Shown here: positions 1 to 11,204 of the stretch, in pieces | Numbering within the stretch: position 1 is the stretch's first letter | How the letters are laid out: each line of letters begins with the position of its first letter | Assembly: GCA_009760855.2 (NCBI GenBank) | Contig: WPIO01000134.1 | Span: 376,001 to 440,000 of the forward strand | DNA from: Cristatella mucedo | Taxonomy: Eukaryota > Bryozoa > Phylactolaemata > Cristatellidae | Length of the DNA stretch: 64,000 nt | Direction: 5' to 3' | Program-made: the position numbers and the translations under genes | Notes under the pieces: model-generated | Databases searched by the model: none | Told to the model about the DNA's origin: nothing | The model's input: the letters and a program-made list of their open reading frames with translations, nothing else

Positions 1-38
1 GTTCGCGAGTCCATTGAAAGATTGTTCCGGAAAAACAG

Positions 39-140
39 TCACTTGTGTTGTAAGTGGTGGGGAGTTAGGAGAGAATGTGTGGATGCTGAGGAGACACTCT
101 TTAAGACACTTGAGCCTCCTATGGACCCATGTAACCGCAG
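39..140 (-). CDS. putative 3' terminal exon of the minus-strand gene
   Basis: Reading right to left, a T-rich tract ending in AGAG (144-141) could serve as acceptor, followed by an open frame (LRLHGSIGGSSVLKSVSS...) that ends at a TGA at 41-39. With the second AG as acceptor the frame is phase 0, matching the exit phase of the exon at 1963-1823, and the Ser-rich composition resembles that gene. A weak donor just before the stop, and a second frame open to the window edge, are alternatives. No domain is recognised. Low confidence. Confidence 0.25.
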   Translation of the reverse strand: MRLHGSIGGSSVLKSVSSASTHSLLTPHHLQHK

Positions 141-837
141 CTCTAAAAAAACATATTCACAGCTTTCTAATCGAGTGTAGCAATTGAAAAGAAGAACTAA
201 GAACCCAAAAAATATTATTACCAAAGACGTTACTGCACAAAACAACCTAGTAACAAAAACAACAGAACACATTTAAAGGACACACACAATACACTAAAAA
301 AAAGAAAAGCAGGAACACAACGGAATTCTTTTTCCAACTGTGTTGTTGGCTAAATAACAGGAGGCGTCCATATTACGCTCCTGTATTGGATTTTTCTCGA
401 GTGAGCAAACTTATGCAAACTAGAGCCGTTTCGGTCAGCCAGATCGGCCGAATGGCCAGCCTAAGTGACTTTGCATGCCGGTGGTCGTAACTTAGAGAGA
501 AAAATCTTGCCAAGGAATTGCGGTGGGTCTACTGCCTCCGCGGAAGTCTTCACACTCGGTGGGGAAGCATTGGTTTGCTTCCCTCAATGTGAAGGTTGTT
601 CCCAACCATCTTCTGGCCCTTGCGGTGTAATTGCACTGCGTTAGCAACTCGAGGCTCAATTTAGCGCTCAGTAATTTGGTAAGAATTATTTCGCTCTGCG
701 TTGCTTTTTTGGAAACTTGTGAAAGCTGATCCATTCAAGCGCTTTTGTATGCCCGAATACTTGTGAAGCTCCTAAAAGCTATTGGGTTCGGTTCGTTAAC
801 CGAGTCTGTTTTTACCAACCGGTTGTTCGTAACCAAA
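141..837. other. no recognised feature
   Basis: Intronic or intergenic sequence. Short open frames are present, but none has splice sites or a recognisable motif. Confidence 0.4.
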
Positions 838-1510
838 CAATTTAACTAGCTCCTTAGTTCTGTCTCGGCTTGATTATTGTAATTCCTTTTTGGCTGGGCT
901 ACCAAAGAAAGCAACTTGGCCACTGCAGTTGACTATGAATATGGCTGCAAGGCTAGTCTTCAAGTCCCAGAGGTTTGAGCACGTGTCTCCTTTGCTTAAA
1001 GAGCTAGGATGGATGCCGGTTGAGCAACGGATATAGAGCCAAGTTCTTACGCTGACCCACAAGGCCCACCACAGCTTGGCTCCTTTGTACCTAGCTGAAC
1101 TGCTGCATCAGTTTCAGCCTGTTCGCACCCTCAGGTCCTGTGTGGACAATAAATTAGCTGTTCTATTCCTCTGCTTAAAGACCGTTGGCGACAGAAGCTT
1201 TAGCTCTGCAGATCGTAGACTGTGGAACTCGCTTCCACAATTTTTACGCAACGGTAACTACTCTCCTACTGCCGACTATTGCTCATCCTTTTCAGCGGTC
1301 CTGAGCTGCTACTTCCATGCTACTCACTACCTTAATTGCTCTCCTGACTCTGCTATGCTTCCAACTTTCTCTTTGTTGCGTGAGACGAAGTCTGCTGGCT
1401 ACCGAATGCTTACCGAAAGCCGCTTAGGCCGTGAGTGCTCTATACAAAACTCTCCTGGGTAACACCCACATGGTCTTTATGACTTTGTGGAGTTACAGAC
1501 GGAGATACAA
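838..1510 (+). mobile_element. LINE-B fragment, C-terminal ORF2 and 3' end
   Basis: Plus-strand remnant of a CR1/Rex1-like LINE. It encodes the conserved region after the RT catalytic core: a variant of SRLDYCNSFLAGLP, then HHSLAPLYLAELLHQF, then DRRLWNSLPQFLR near 1200-1245. An in-frame stop lies near 1036, so it is dead. The tail, ending near 1508 with a gagttacagacggagatac motif, recurs in other LINE-B copies (18380-18430 and 60505-60560, both minus strand), which defines the 3' end of the family. The 5' part is missing, as expected of 5'-truncated LINE insertions. Confidence 0.8.
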
Positions 1511-1822
1511 CCGGGATTTTGTTATCCGAGACGTTCATAACACGAGCCGCACGGTTTGCGCTCAGTGGCACGTGCTTGTGAATGCAAATGAAAGTGCTAA
1601 TATTTTACAATTGTATATACAGTTAGCAGCTGCTGTGGCGGCCTGCACAGAGCTTTGAGACAGTACGCTCAGAGAATAAGACCAGCGTTTAGGAACACAT
1701 ATAAGCTACTGGCATTCAAAACCAGCTCCTTTAGCCGCTTGTAGAAAGTGCCGGCAATTTCCCAAGTGCAAACTTAAAAGGGTAGTCGCGGTGTGTGCGC
1801 AAGCTTCCATTGACCCACTTAC

Positions 1823-1963
1823 CTCTATCGGCCGTCTCGGACTTGGCATTCTGGCTTCCACACCTGTCGCTGATACCAAAGAAGGCGAGGTAATATTCAC
1901 ATCTTTCTTGTCTTTTTGATCAGGAGGTATGCTGATGACAGTTGGTGTCACAGTTTGAGCTTG
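1823..1963 (-). CDS. internal coding exon of an unrecognised minus-strand gene
   Basis: The acceptor is a pyrimidine-rich TTCGCATTTCAG ending at 1964, and the donor is GAG|GTAAGT with the intron starting at 1822. The 141-bp exon is open in phase 0 and encodes 47 residues starting QAQTVTPTVISIPPDQKDKK and ending MPSPRRPIE. It is polar and Pro/Ser-rich with no cysteine or hydrophobic core, so probably disordered. It follows the exon at 2284-2039 across a short intron with matching phase (0/0). The splice sites are seen; one transcript is inferred. The function is not recognised. Confidence 0.7.
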
Positions 1964-2038
1964 CTGAAATGCGAATTATTAATTGACGTCAGTAAACGCT
2001 AGAACTAAACTGATTCACACTCTCCCAATGATACTAAC

Positions 2039-2284
2039 CTGGTACTCTTGTGCGGTTGTAACCAAAGTAGCAGTGACCTTGTCAGGCCTCCACGACGACA
2101 CTTGGACAGCGTTGTGCAGGAGCTCGTCAAGGCTGGGCTGTAGGCTTGTGGCAGTAGCTGAGTCGAGGGTCCGTTGGTCCAGTCTAAGTTCGGCTTTAGG
2201 ATGACCTTCGAGCAGCTCAGCCTCTGCGAAGGTCGACTCAACAGGTAGAGCTTCTTCTTTGTGATCTTTATTGTCTGGCGGCTG
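2039..2284 (-). CDS. internal coding exon of an unrecognised minus-strand gene
   Basis: The 246-bp open segment (82 codons, phase 0/0) begins QPPDNKDHKEEALPVESTFA and ends TLVTTAQEYQ. The donor CAG|GTTAGT starts at 2038. The acceptor is a CAG at 2287-2285, or the next CAG three bases on (a NAGNAG arrangement that would add or drop one Gln). The peptide is acidic with a helix-like stretch (SLQPSLDELLHNAVQV). Phase agrees with both flanking exons. An ATG upstream in the same frame (near 2320) could instead make this a first exon. No family recognised. Confidence 0.6.
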
Positions 2285-3053
2285 CTGTGCATTAAACTCG
2301 GTCGCATGAATAGCGATCATCCTTGCCAGCATTGACTAGAACTAATTGCTATACAACCTTTAGTCTCCATCGAACAAAGCTGAGCACATCCCAGGGGAAC
2401 AGTGTTTTATGGAAAATGAATTCATCAATCATCATAATGTGCAAACGGTTCAAATTTAACGTACATCTACCATCTATCTACCACCCACCTGGAAGTGAAT
2501 GTTCGAAAAAACCAATTAGTGCACACACTGGCACCAAATGTCATACGTTGCACAGGCACGACATCTCTGCATTATTCTGGCCTGTATCGCTGTCTCTTTT
2601 AGGCACGCAGATGTACCGATGAAGCACTAGATTTTTGCACCATCTGCAGCCAATTGCAAACCATTGCTCTCAATTGCTTACGAGCAAAAGCAGAGACAGG
2701 TTGACTGTCAAGTGCTGGAGGCAACCCCGATAGTCGCAATGAGATGCACACGTCAGTGCGGCTGTATTCCGTACACGAGACACATTACACGGTCAGCCAC
2801 TCCAAGCCCACGCCCGACAGTTGTCAGCTCGAATGGCTTAACTGGATTTCAGCTGTTAGAAAGTGGAATCGATTTCGTTTGAAATGATTTCGAAATGCCT
2901 CGCAGCCGATTCGAGAGCTAGCGCCGATTAAGAATTACAGGAGGCAGAGTAGACGGGCATGCATTGAAGTAGACGAGCAGCGATACATGCAATGGTGCCT
3001 CCATGGTGCCTCACGTACCGAATGATGTACCTACACCGGCAGAGATGGCTTAC

Positions 3054-3890
3054 CTCTGCGTAGGCCTCATTAGCTTCATCACCGAGCTCAGTGCCCCTGC
3101 TAGAGTACGAAGGTTGGGCCGGCGGCGAGTCCAGCTCTGCGCCCGCGACATCGGCCACTGCTTCCTGTTCTTCGGCAGCGGCTGGCTGCTCCTGCTCCAG
3201 CTCGCGGTCGCCGGTATCGGCGGGCTCCTCCTCCGTCGTCTCACCCTCGCTGGACGGATAACCCGCTTCCGCGCCGTCGTCGTCGGAGCAACGTTGAGCA
3301 GCACTCGGCGGAGGACCGGGCGACCTCTCGGCGCCGGCCGAGCCCTCCGACGATGCTGCCGGCGAGCCGTCGCCACCGCCGTCGCCACCGCCGCCGCCGC
3401 TGCGCTTCAAACTCCACGTAGGCGATGTGGCGCATATTTCGAGCGGTAGCTCGTCCGCTCGTCTCAGCGGCGGCGCCGCGGCGGTGGCTTCTTCCGGCGT
3501 CTCGTGCCGACTGTCTGCGCCGGCTGCTGCTGCCTCCGACGCTAGCAAATTCGACAGGCCGCGCTCCGCTCTCTTGTGGTACTCGAAGTCGTCGGCGGCG
3601 GCGGCTGAGATTTCTACGATTTCGACTCCCCGACTCGCGGGTTCGTCTCTCGATTCGAAGCCGCTGAGACGGCTATCGGCACTGCTAGACGGCGGCCCAG
3701 CGGACGGCGGGCGGAGCTGCGCTGCAGCTGCTGCTTCGGATACCCGACCGCTGGTATGCGAGGCGCCAGCGGCTGGCGTCGAGGAAGCGTCAACGTTCTC
3801 TCCTCTCGACGGAGTCCGCTCGGCTGACAAACGACTGCGCCGCTGCTCGCTGTCACCGGATATTTCGCCTGCGGCCTGGGGTCCAGCAGC
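3054..3890 (-). CDS. large low-complexity coding exon, minus strand
   Basis: An 837-bp open frame (279 codons) lies between a good acceptor (T-rich tract then GGATTTGCAG, ending at 3891) and a good donor (GCAGAG|GTAAGC, intron starting 3053). The product is Ala/Ser/Glu/Gly-rich: poly-Ala runs, a Gly run (SGGGGGDGGGDG), an acidic segment (EGETTEEEPADTGDRELEQE) and short ordered-looking islands (GVEIVEISAAAADDFEYHK). It looks like a disordered linker in a regulatory or scaffold protein. Base composition is GC-rich, far above the flanks. The frame stays open upstream of the acceptor, so the exon could be longer. Function unknown. Confidence 0.65.
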
Positions 3891-6254
3891 CTGCAAATCC
3901 CGAAAAACGACGCTAGCATCGGTTGAGCACTCGACTGGCCGCTTGACTTTTCGTGGACTAAACGATTGCCTCGTCGCACCACGAGGCCTTATGTAAACAG
4001 TGTGCGTGCATTCTGGAAAGTAGGATTAGCTTAAGATAGCGAAAGCCGCCTGCTCTGCTGAGAGTCGTTTGACATCACGTTACGCGCGGACTTCGAGCCA
4101 CTCTAGGTCGCCAGTGGCGGTCTGCTGTGGCTCTACCTTTAAACCAGCTTCCGCACCAATTCGCATACGGGTCTTACACGAGCTAGCGACGTGCAGGTGC
4201 GACTGGGCTTACGAGCCCGTCCAATAAAGGCCCGCTTCAGATGTAGGCGCGCCTCGGAGCGGATTTTTCGTGACCAAAACTCTCCGAATAGATGGAGGGC
4301 ACCTCACTGCCCGCAGAACGGGTTTATATCGCTAGCCTGACCTGCACCTGACCTCTTACCCTGACCTCTTGGAATGCTGCTCGCATGTTTCCTTGCATGC
4401 ATTGCGCACGAATGCTCAGCGAATGCGTGCGATGAATTCATTTCGCGACAGTACCTAGTACTGAAAAGGTTCGGGCTTGTCTGGCTGTAAATTGCACTAC
4501 CTATGGAAGCCCACGCTGATTGATTTTATGAGCACGTTTTTTCCGCGACCGCACCTGTTTATCAGTAGACAGCCTTCGTGCCAATAAAAACATCAGCCAA
4601 AATGGCCACTCTTCCGCGAAATATCGAAATGTCAATGCCAAAATCACAATCACTTGGCAAGCAATGCTTTGTTGTTCATTAAGGCAGAACTTCTGAAAAC
4701 GGGCATACAATTTCAGGTTTTTGGAAATTTGGCTGTTATCAGAAAAACTAATTATAAATGCAATCACAAATTTTGGCCGTTGACAGATGACCGGAACACT
4801 GTAAATACAATTATTTTCTAAGACCTGCTTACACCGGAAGTAGTACATCAAGCTCAATTTTTTTTTGAAAAACCCGACCTCCCGAACCGAGCGTTCGTGG
4901 TGAACTTTGTAAATATAAGGTGCTCAGCCCTAAACGGACCAGAAGAACATCATTTCAAACTGTGAAAAAAAGTTAAATTTTCAAAATAATGAAACGCCCT
5001 CATCGAGATCAACCGTCCGACTGGTAGTTATAACAATCAAAAAGCGTAAACCCAATCGGTCGGGGCGTAGTTCCGCCTCCCCCTCCTCCGCCCAAGGCTG
5101 CCGCTATTTATCTCTATCCGCGTCCTGGTATGCTATATTTAGGCCATAGAACGTTTTTATAGGTGCCGCCATTAAGTCAACGGAAATGCTTTCTCCTTCT
5201 AGTTGATCAGAAGGGGCGCCTGCTTTCTATTCGGCCGCGCGTCAGGTTCGTACTGTGCCGTGGATTCGCCGAACCTCATTAAGCGAAACGCTACTAGCGC
5301 TAAAACGCGGCCAGTGACGGGGCGACAATAAGTATAGCAAATCAAAGATCGCGCTAATTTTCTGCGCATTTACGCTGCGACATTCTGTCACCGAGTAGTC
5401 GAGGTATAGGCAATTCTAGAGGGACTGTAAGTAACTTTCTATCGGACACTTCTGGTCCTCCATCAAAAGTCACTTTTAACCTGTCTATTATTGCTTATCT
5501 CTCAGCTGCGTGTCCAGCGTGATAGCTGTTGCTATAGTTTGTTGCGATATTCGCATTTGGTTAAGCTCTCAGCTCACACCAATAACATTCTTAATTAACC
5601 CTCATGCACTTGTATGATGCACGTCGAAACCAAGTGCTCATGTATTAGCTAAAAAAAGAAGTAAATTAGTTCTTCGTAAAGCGCCCTAAATGAGCTTAGT
5701 CTCTCTCAACGGGCGTTTTACAACTAGTTGCAAGAGAACCAATAAATGAGGGGTAATGCAAAGCAAATTATTCTGTTTAGGCAAACATGAAAACGTTCAC
5801 AATCATGACCGCTGATTATTGGACCAAGAAGGCACTCGAGGGAAGCGCGGGAAATATCTCTGAGGCCATCGAGTCCGCTGACTCCTGAGCAAACGTTTCC
5901 TCCGAAGTACTGTACTGGTGATCGGTATGCATCCACTGCGGGATTTGGGTGCTACGTTGTCTCTATTTTATCGGGGGGGGAGGGGAGGTATTGCTCAGGA
6001 TTTTTTAGAAGAGCCAACTTTTTCCGCCTTAATCGCGGGAGAAGGTGAATATTTGCTGCACCCTAAGGCGTGCAGAAGACATTTAAAGACGCAAGAAAGT
6101 TCCCGACATTTCTTTGAATTAATGAAGAGGTCTCGGTCAATTTTTGTCCAATTTGAATCACGATGGACACTGCCCAGAACTTATGGTTTGGAACCAGCCG
6201 TACTTGGTTCGGGTGTTGCCAAATCCAGACATAAGCAGCCACCATCCGTGAGAC
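3891..6254. other. probable intron or intergenic DNA
   Basis: No convincing exon, SINE or transposon motif was seen. The segment shifts from GC-rich (to about 4.3 kb) to AT-rich. Open frames here lack supporting splice sites and look like chance. Confidence 0.4.
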
Positions 6255-6945
6255 GGACAGACCAGCTCATGTCTTGCTTGCTGGCCTACCGGAATGTGCC
6301 AGTCAGGCGCTTACAGCTGGAGCAAAACTCTGCAGCTAGGCTTGTCTGTCGTGAGCGTTGCAGTTTCCACATCACACCACTTCTCGCCGACCTGCTCTGG
6401 CTAACAGTAAAGCAATGGATCGACTTCAAGGTTTTGTCGCTCACTTTCAGGTCCCTTCATTCTTCGGCTCCAGCCTACCTATCAGATCTACTCCCCCACC
6501 AGGCTAAGTATTGTACCACCCGCTTTTCGGAATCTAACTGTTTACCTATACCTCGTAAAAACCTCAAATCCTTTGGAGACTGGGCATTTAGTTTGTATGC
6601 TCCCAAAGCCTAGAACTCGCTCCTGACTAGCGTCACGACATTCTCCGACTTGACCACATTTAAAAACAAATTGAAAACTCACCTATTTATGAAAGCATTT
6701 AGTGGGTCCCTGCGATTTGTCCGTCATGTACTTATGCGTGCTACCACTGTCGCATGCTGCTACTAACCACACTTGCATGCTCCTGTGCATGTCACCCCTA
6801 ACCATGTTATTCATGTTGTTTATTAAGTAGAAGATTTCAACTCACCATTCGATCGTTTTTCCCTTGCAGCAAATGTAAAGCGCCATGAAAGAGATTGAGT
6901 TCTCTGAGGGAGTTCTTCTTTATCAAGTGTATTATTATGTCCAAG
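6255..6945 (+). mobile_element. LINE-A fragment, C-terminal ORF2 and 3' end
   Basis: Plus-strand CR1/Rex1-like LINE remnant. It encodes LQLEQNSAARLVCRE, then HITPLLADLLWL, LHSSAPAYLSDLLPHQAK and KSFGDWAFSLYAPKA, and stops where NSLP would follow. The 3' end carries the family tail (gcaaatgtaaagcgcc..., ...gattgagttctctgaggg) and ends in an ATT-rich run near 6940. It is 5'-truncated, with internal stops, and so is non-functional. This tail recurs at least twelve times in the window, on both strands. Confidence 0.85.
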
Positions 6946-7795
6946 CTACTGTTTCGCTTACGATACAGCCCAGTCTCTAACATGCCGGCAGTCAGAGACA
7001 CTTTTAAAGGCTCTCGAGGGGGGGGGGCTCATGCAGCAGCTGACGGAAGAAGATAACTTCCTAACACTATTCAAAAAGTTGTTTCCCTGCTCAGTCTGCC
7101 GCCTATCAACATCAAGTGCATTTCTTTTTACAAACGGAGAGGCTCAAGGCGATATGCACTACAGAGGTATTAATGAAGGTAAGCCGATAGAAAGACTAGG
7201 CTAGAGCGGGCGTGCATTCATGATCGCCTAAAACCCTAAGCGAGCACAAAAAAGCATGCACTGCTAGACCGAGCGTGCATGTCCTGTCGATCTCGTCGTG
7301 GGTGCGTGACGTGCAGTACAGGACCGCGCTCAGATGGCGGTACACTGCGAGAGGAGCTGCGAGGAGTACTTGCTGAGTGTACAGAACTGCTCTTGCGGAT
7401 TTGTAATTTTAAATAAAAAATACTCTCTCTTAGAATTCCTATAAAATGCTCGCCCCTTCAATTTGGCGTTTTGTGAAGTGCTTCTTTTAATTTGAAGATC
7501 CTTGATTACCTTTGAGGTGACCGCAAGGACGACACAGGCAGGACCCACAAACTACATCCATCACTCTCTCTGTAGAGTTTTAAATAAAGGGTGGGTTCAG
7601 GAAGTGCAGATACGAGACACATTCTCTTCGTGTTCAGTTTGGTTTCAGGCTCCTGCCGTATTAACTACAAGCCGGAAAGGAGACACGACAAGCTTCGAGA
7701 AAGGACAACTACAGATCGGATGCTCATAAAGTGCATCGCACTTTTGCGTTCGTTGGAGCCCGGTTATTTTGAGACCGTCCAGCGGATGTAATTAC
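6946..7795. other. no recognised feature
   Basis: Contains a G-run at 7019-7027 and short open frames without splice support. Probably intronic. Confidence 0.35.
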
Positions 7796-7887
7796 TGACT
7801 TCAGCTTGTGCGGAATGTCACTGCGTAGTTCGGGGGACAGCCTGCACTTTGTGGTCGCTCCCCCAGTGGCTATGCTGATCTTTGGTG
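7796..7887 (-). CDS. possible internal exon, minus strand
   Basis: An AG at 7889-7888 precedes a 92-bp open segment (2 nt + 30 codons) reading PKISIATGGATTKCRLSPEL..., ending at TCA|GTAATT. Exit phase 0 matches the entry phase of the exon at 3890. Its entry phase does not match the 8549-8423 candidate directly upstream, so an exon is missing or one call is wrong. No family recognised. Confidence 0.35.
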
Positions 7888-8422
7888 CTGGTGATGCTAA
7901 TCGGCCAGACACTAATCGGCGGGAAATTAATTAGCCAGAAATCTTCCTTCGTCAATGAAACAGTCAGAGTCAAGAGATCGTGAGCCTTGTATCCTATATA
8001 AAGTCTTGCCTCTGCCAGTTTCAGTCACTTCATGGACCTGCTTTACAATTGGTTAAAAGAATAGTGTGATCAAAAACATGACCCGAAGGCGACGAGACAT
8101 TACATGTGAGTGCTAAACTGACAACAGTTGTTTGTCGTTCGACTTAAATTATAAGAGCCAACCCTTCGTCGAAATGCAGCGAAGTTGAAATAAGCTTGTG
8201 ACAGATTTTTGCGTCAAGCTTCTAATGAAAAATGAAATAATGCGGAATAATTTTTAAGGCAGAGCAAACAGTGAAACGCTATCGAATGTCTCTCTCTGTC
8301 GTAAAGCTGTCCTCCAACGACTGCAGCGGCAGACAACAGTCAGATTGGAACAGCAGAAGTGTCAGTATTTCAGAGACATGTCGACGACGAGACTCTCTTA
8401 GCTGCAGAGCGACACACATTAC

Positions 8423-8549
8423 CCACACAACATGGGAGCAAAGTCGAGTTTCCAAAAACACATGATCAGTAGAGGCTAATGTGTGCGCTATCTGACCGTT
8501 TTCTGTGACAGGGCGTTTTAAACAAATCCAGTTAGAGAGCCCTAAACCT
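8423..8549 (-). CDS. possible internal exon, minus strand
   Basis: A strong acceptor (CTTGCTTTTCTTGCAG, ending at 8550) is followed by 1 nt + 42 codons open only in the frame GLGLSNWICLKRPVTENG..., ending at TGG|GTAATG. The peptide has ordered-protein composition with Trp, Cys and His, unlike the disordered 3.9-kb exon. Its entry phase is compatible with the exit of the exon at 17050-16817, but not with the 9842-9742 candidate lying between them. The Y-G-SL-NW-CL pattern faintly recalls C-type lysozyme, but the rest does not fit, so no assignment is made. Confidence 0.45.
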
Positions 8550-9741
8550 CTGCAAGAAAAGCAAGCCAACCAGCTAAAATATTGCTAAAGCTCTGTACAA
8601 CTACTTGTCGACGCAGGAACGTTATCGATTCATCCAGTTGGGTAGTGCCACAAGTAGCTCAGCAAGAGATGACTGAGATGACCCTTTTGTTGTAGCACGA
8701 CGTAGAAGAAAATTTCTGCTAAGATGATCAATTAGCTACCGGAATTGTGCGTGTTATGCCAGGAATTATTTGGCAAATTGAAGAAAATTCATAGTCATAG
8801 ATCATTTTCAATGAACAAATATAGAGCAGATTCAAGCAATTCTCACAAAATCCCAAAAATAGTGTTAAATACTGCTTCTTCAAAAAGACCCGTTTAATGA
8901 CCAAATAAATATTTTATATGAGAGAGAGTGAGAGTTTATGTACACTAGGCGTTAAAGAGACAGTATGATCTGATCTGTCGATCTCAGACTTTGTTCAAAC
9001 ACGTTACGTTTTTATGGCAGAGTGATGCTTTGTTCCAATTCATCAAAATGAAGGAGCTATTTTCTCGGTCCTTTTATTCATGTTTTTGAGCTGTGAATAA
9101 ACTGAACAATTTTAGTAATATTTATGGAATGTGTAACAAATATTGCTGCGTCTACAGGTGAAAGTTTCGATGCTGGCAGCTGGAATATACCGCGACAATC
9201 ATTTAAAATTGTGTAAAATTTTAAAATTTATTTGCATTTCAACTACATAACTGCATATCAAGGCTGAAATGTGCAGACGATTTATAATAGCATTCAGTAT
9301 TCCGAGATCGAATTGGCATTTGTGATAGAAAATAAATTTCAAAATTTCATGGATTGGTTTTCTTAAATAAGGATTAGAAAATTAGGTGAATCAAGAATTA
9401 AAGGTCGATTCGGCTAAACGAGTGTGTTTATTAAAGTACGTCAGTGGCCTTCATAGCTTCAAATAATGTCCATCGAATACTTCGGAATAAAGAGCGAAAT
9501 TATGTCTAACTTCGTGTCCGCAGGCCATTTTCAATCACAGTAAAATGACTAGTGTATTATTAGTCATACAAGCTTCACAACCTGCCCGCGAGGAACAGAA
9601 TTTCAAAGGATTATAAACTAAATATATAAGGAATATCAGTAGTCTATGCGGCAAAAGCGGTCTCAGGCTGCACAAGGCAGAGAGAGGCTCGATGTCAGGT
9701 CACACAGAAAGTCAACTCGTCCAAGCTCACGATCGATTTAC

Positions 9742-9842
9742 TTTTCTGGTGTCGATGCTGTCGATGGGCGGAGTCGTCGCATGATTAGATTTCGTCAAAT
9801 CCAAAGGTTGAAAGGGAGATGCCAGTTGTTCTTTGCCGCGTC
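9742..9842 (-). CDS. possible internal exon, minus strand
   Basis: A strong polypyrimidine acceptor (GCTTCCTTCTTTCAG, ending at 9843) and a fair donor (AGAAAA|GTAAAT) bound 101 bp that is open in only one frame: 2 nt + 33 codons beginning RGKEQLASPFQPLDLTKSNH and ending DSIDTRK. Polar, no domain recognised. Entry needs 1 nt from the preceding exon and exit is phase 0. Confidence 0.45.
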
Positions 9843-10712
9843 CTGAAAGAAGGAAGCACATTTTTGGTATTGTCTCACTATTAACTGTTCCAGCGGGTTT
9901 TAGAGCTTGAGCCACAACACACTAGGCTGCTTGGTATTGCCCCAAAGCCATTTAACTTCACGAGAGCTTCTCTCACGCTAACTCAGCTCCTAACTTCAAT
10001 AAAAGCTCAAAGAAATGTAAATATGAGCTAAACTATTGATTCTATGATGCTTGGCTGTAGATTTTCTTAAGAGAAAGTCAATATAAGTTTCCGCACTGAG
10101 TAAATGAAATTAAATTTCCAAGTTGGCAACGGTCAGCAGTTTTGATGCTTGCTTGTAAGCCTGAGGCCTGCAATAAGCAGCATTCATTGATGCAGTGCCC
10201 AATCTTAACGGTGACAGCGGAGCATCAATGTCGTAACTGGTGACCGTATCATCAAATCTGATACATTTGATTGGCCCTAGACGAAACAGCCTTTAGCTCT
10301 GTTCAAGCTTTAGCAATCTTTAACTACTAGAATACAGTAACTAAAAAATTTTTCTTCAAATGACACGGCAGTTTTACCAGAGAGACATTTTTCCTTTAAT
10401 TCTCTGAAGAACATGGACTCGATGCTGTCAGCATGGATAATTTGTCTACCAGATGCCTAGCATCTGAATCTTGCTTCGAATGATTTCGGACTTATTGAAG
10501 TAGTCTGACACAAAGAAAGTTAACAGACCGTTAAGATGTATTCGAACCCAGCTTAAACTAGTCTCGCAACAGAGCTCACGTCAATTCACCATGCGAAGAG
10601 CTTGAACAAAAACTAAGAATTTCCTAGAAAATTGAAGTAGTAAAAGTCTTTCAAAAGGAAATAGTGAACTCCGTGAGTAAAAATGGTCTCTAATTCTTTT
10701 TCATTCGCGTCT

Positions 10713-10910
<198 letters not shown>

Positions 10911-11047
10911 CGCTCTCGTCTCTCTCCCTTTCTCGCTCTCTCTTTCTCTATATCTCGGTCTCACCACCTCTGTTCACTGGCTTCCTATATATGCTTCTTT
11001 TTCATTATCTCGAGCACACTTACGTATTGAATCACGAAGACGTCTCA

Positions 11048-11203
11048 GCGTCCCCAGCTTGCTTCGCCAATTCTCCATACGTCCCGCCAGCCGCTTTCCA
11101 GGGGGACGATTGTACTACCCACAACTGCAGCCACCGACTCACCGCCAACGGCGGAGCCGCGCTGTCTGTCAATGCCGTTTGCACATTTCGCAACAGCTTG
11201 AAG
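11048..11203 (+). CDS. possible plus-strand exon, cysteine-containing
   Basis: An AG acceptor candidate (GACGTCTCAG) and a very good donor (TTGAAGG|GTGAGT, intron starting at 11204) bound an open frame including FQGDDCTTHNCSHRL and SVNAVCTFRNSLK. Several cysteines suggest an extracellular product, but the peptide is short and not recognised. If real it lies opposite to the minus-strand exons on either side, so it would be nested or a separate gene. Confidence 0.3.
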
Positions 11204-11204
11204 G

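Noticed and set aside
3003-3996. Plus-strand frames opposite the large minus-strand exon
   Set aside because: Shadow frames in GC-rich DNA; only the minus frame is bounded by good splice sites.
8423-8549. C-type lysozyme fragment
   Set aside because: Only the SLSNWICL-like stretch is similar; the catalytic residues and following conserved cysteines do not match.
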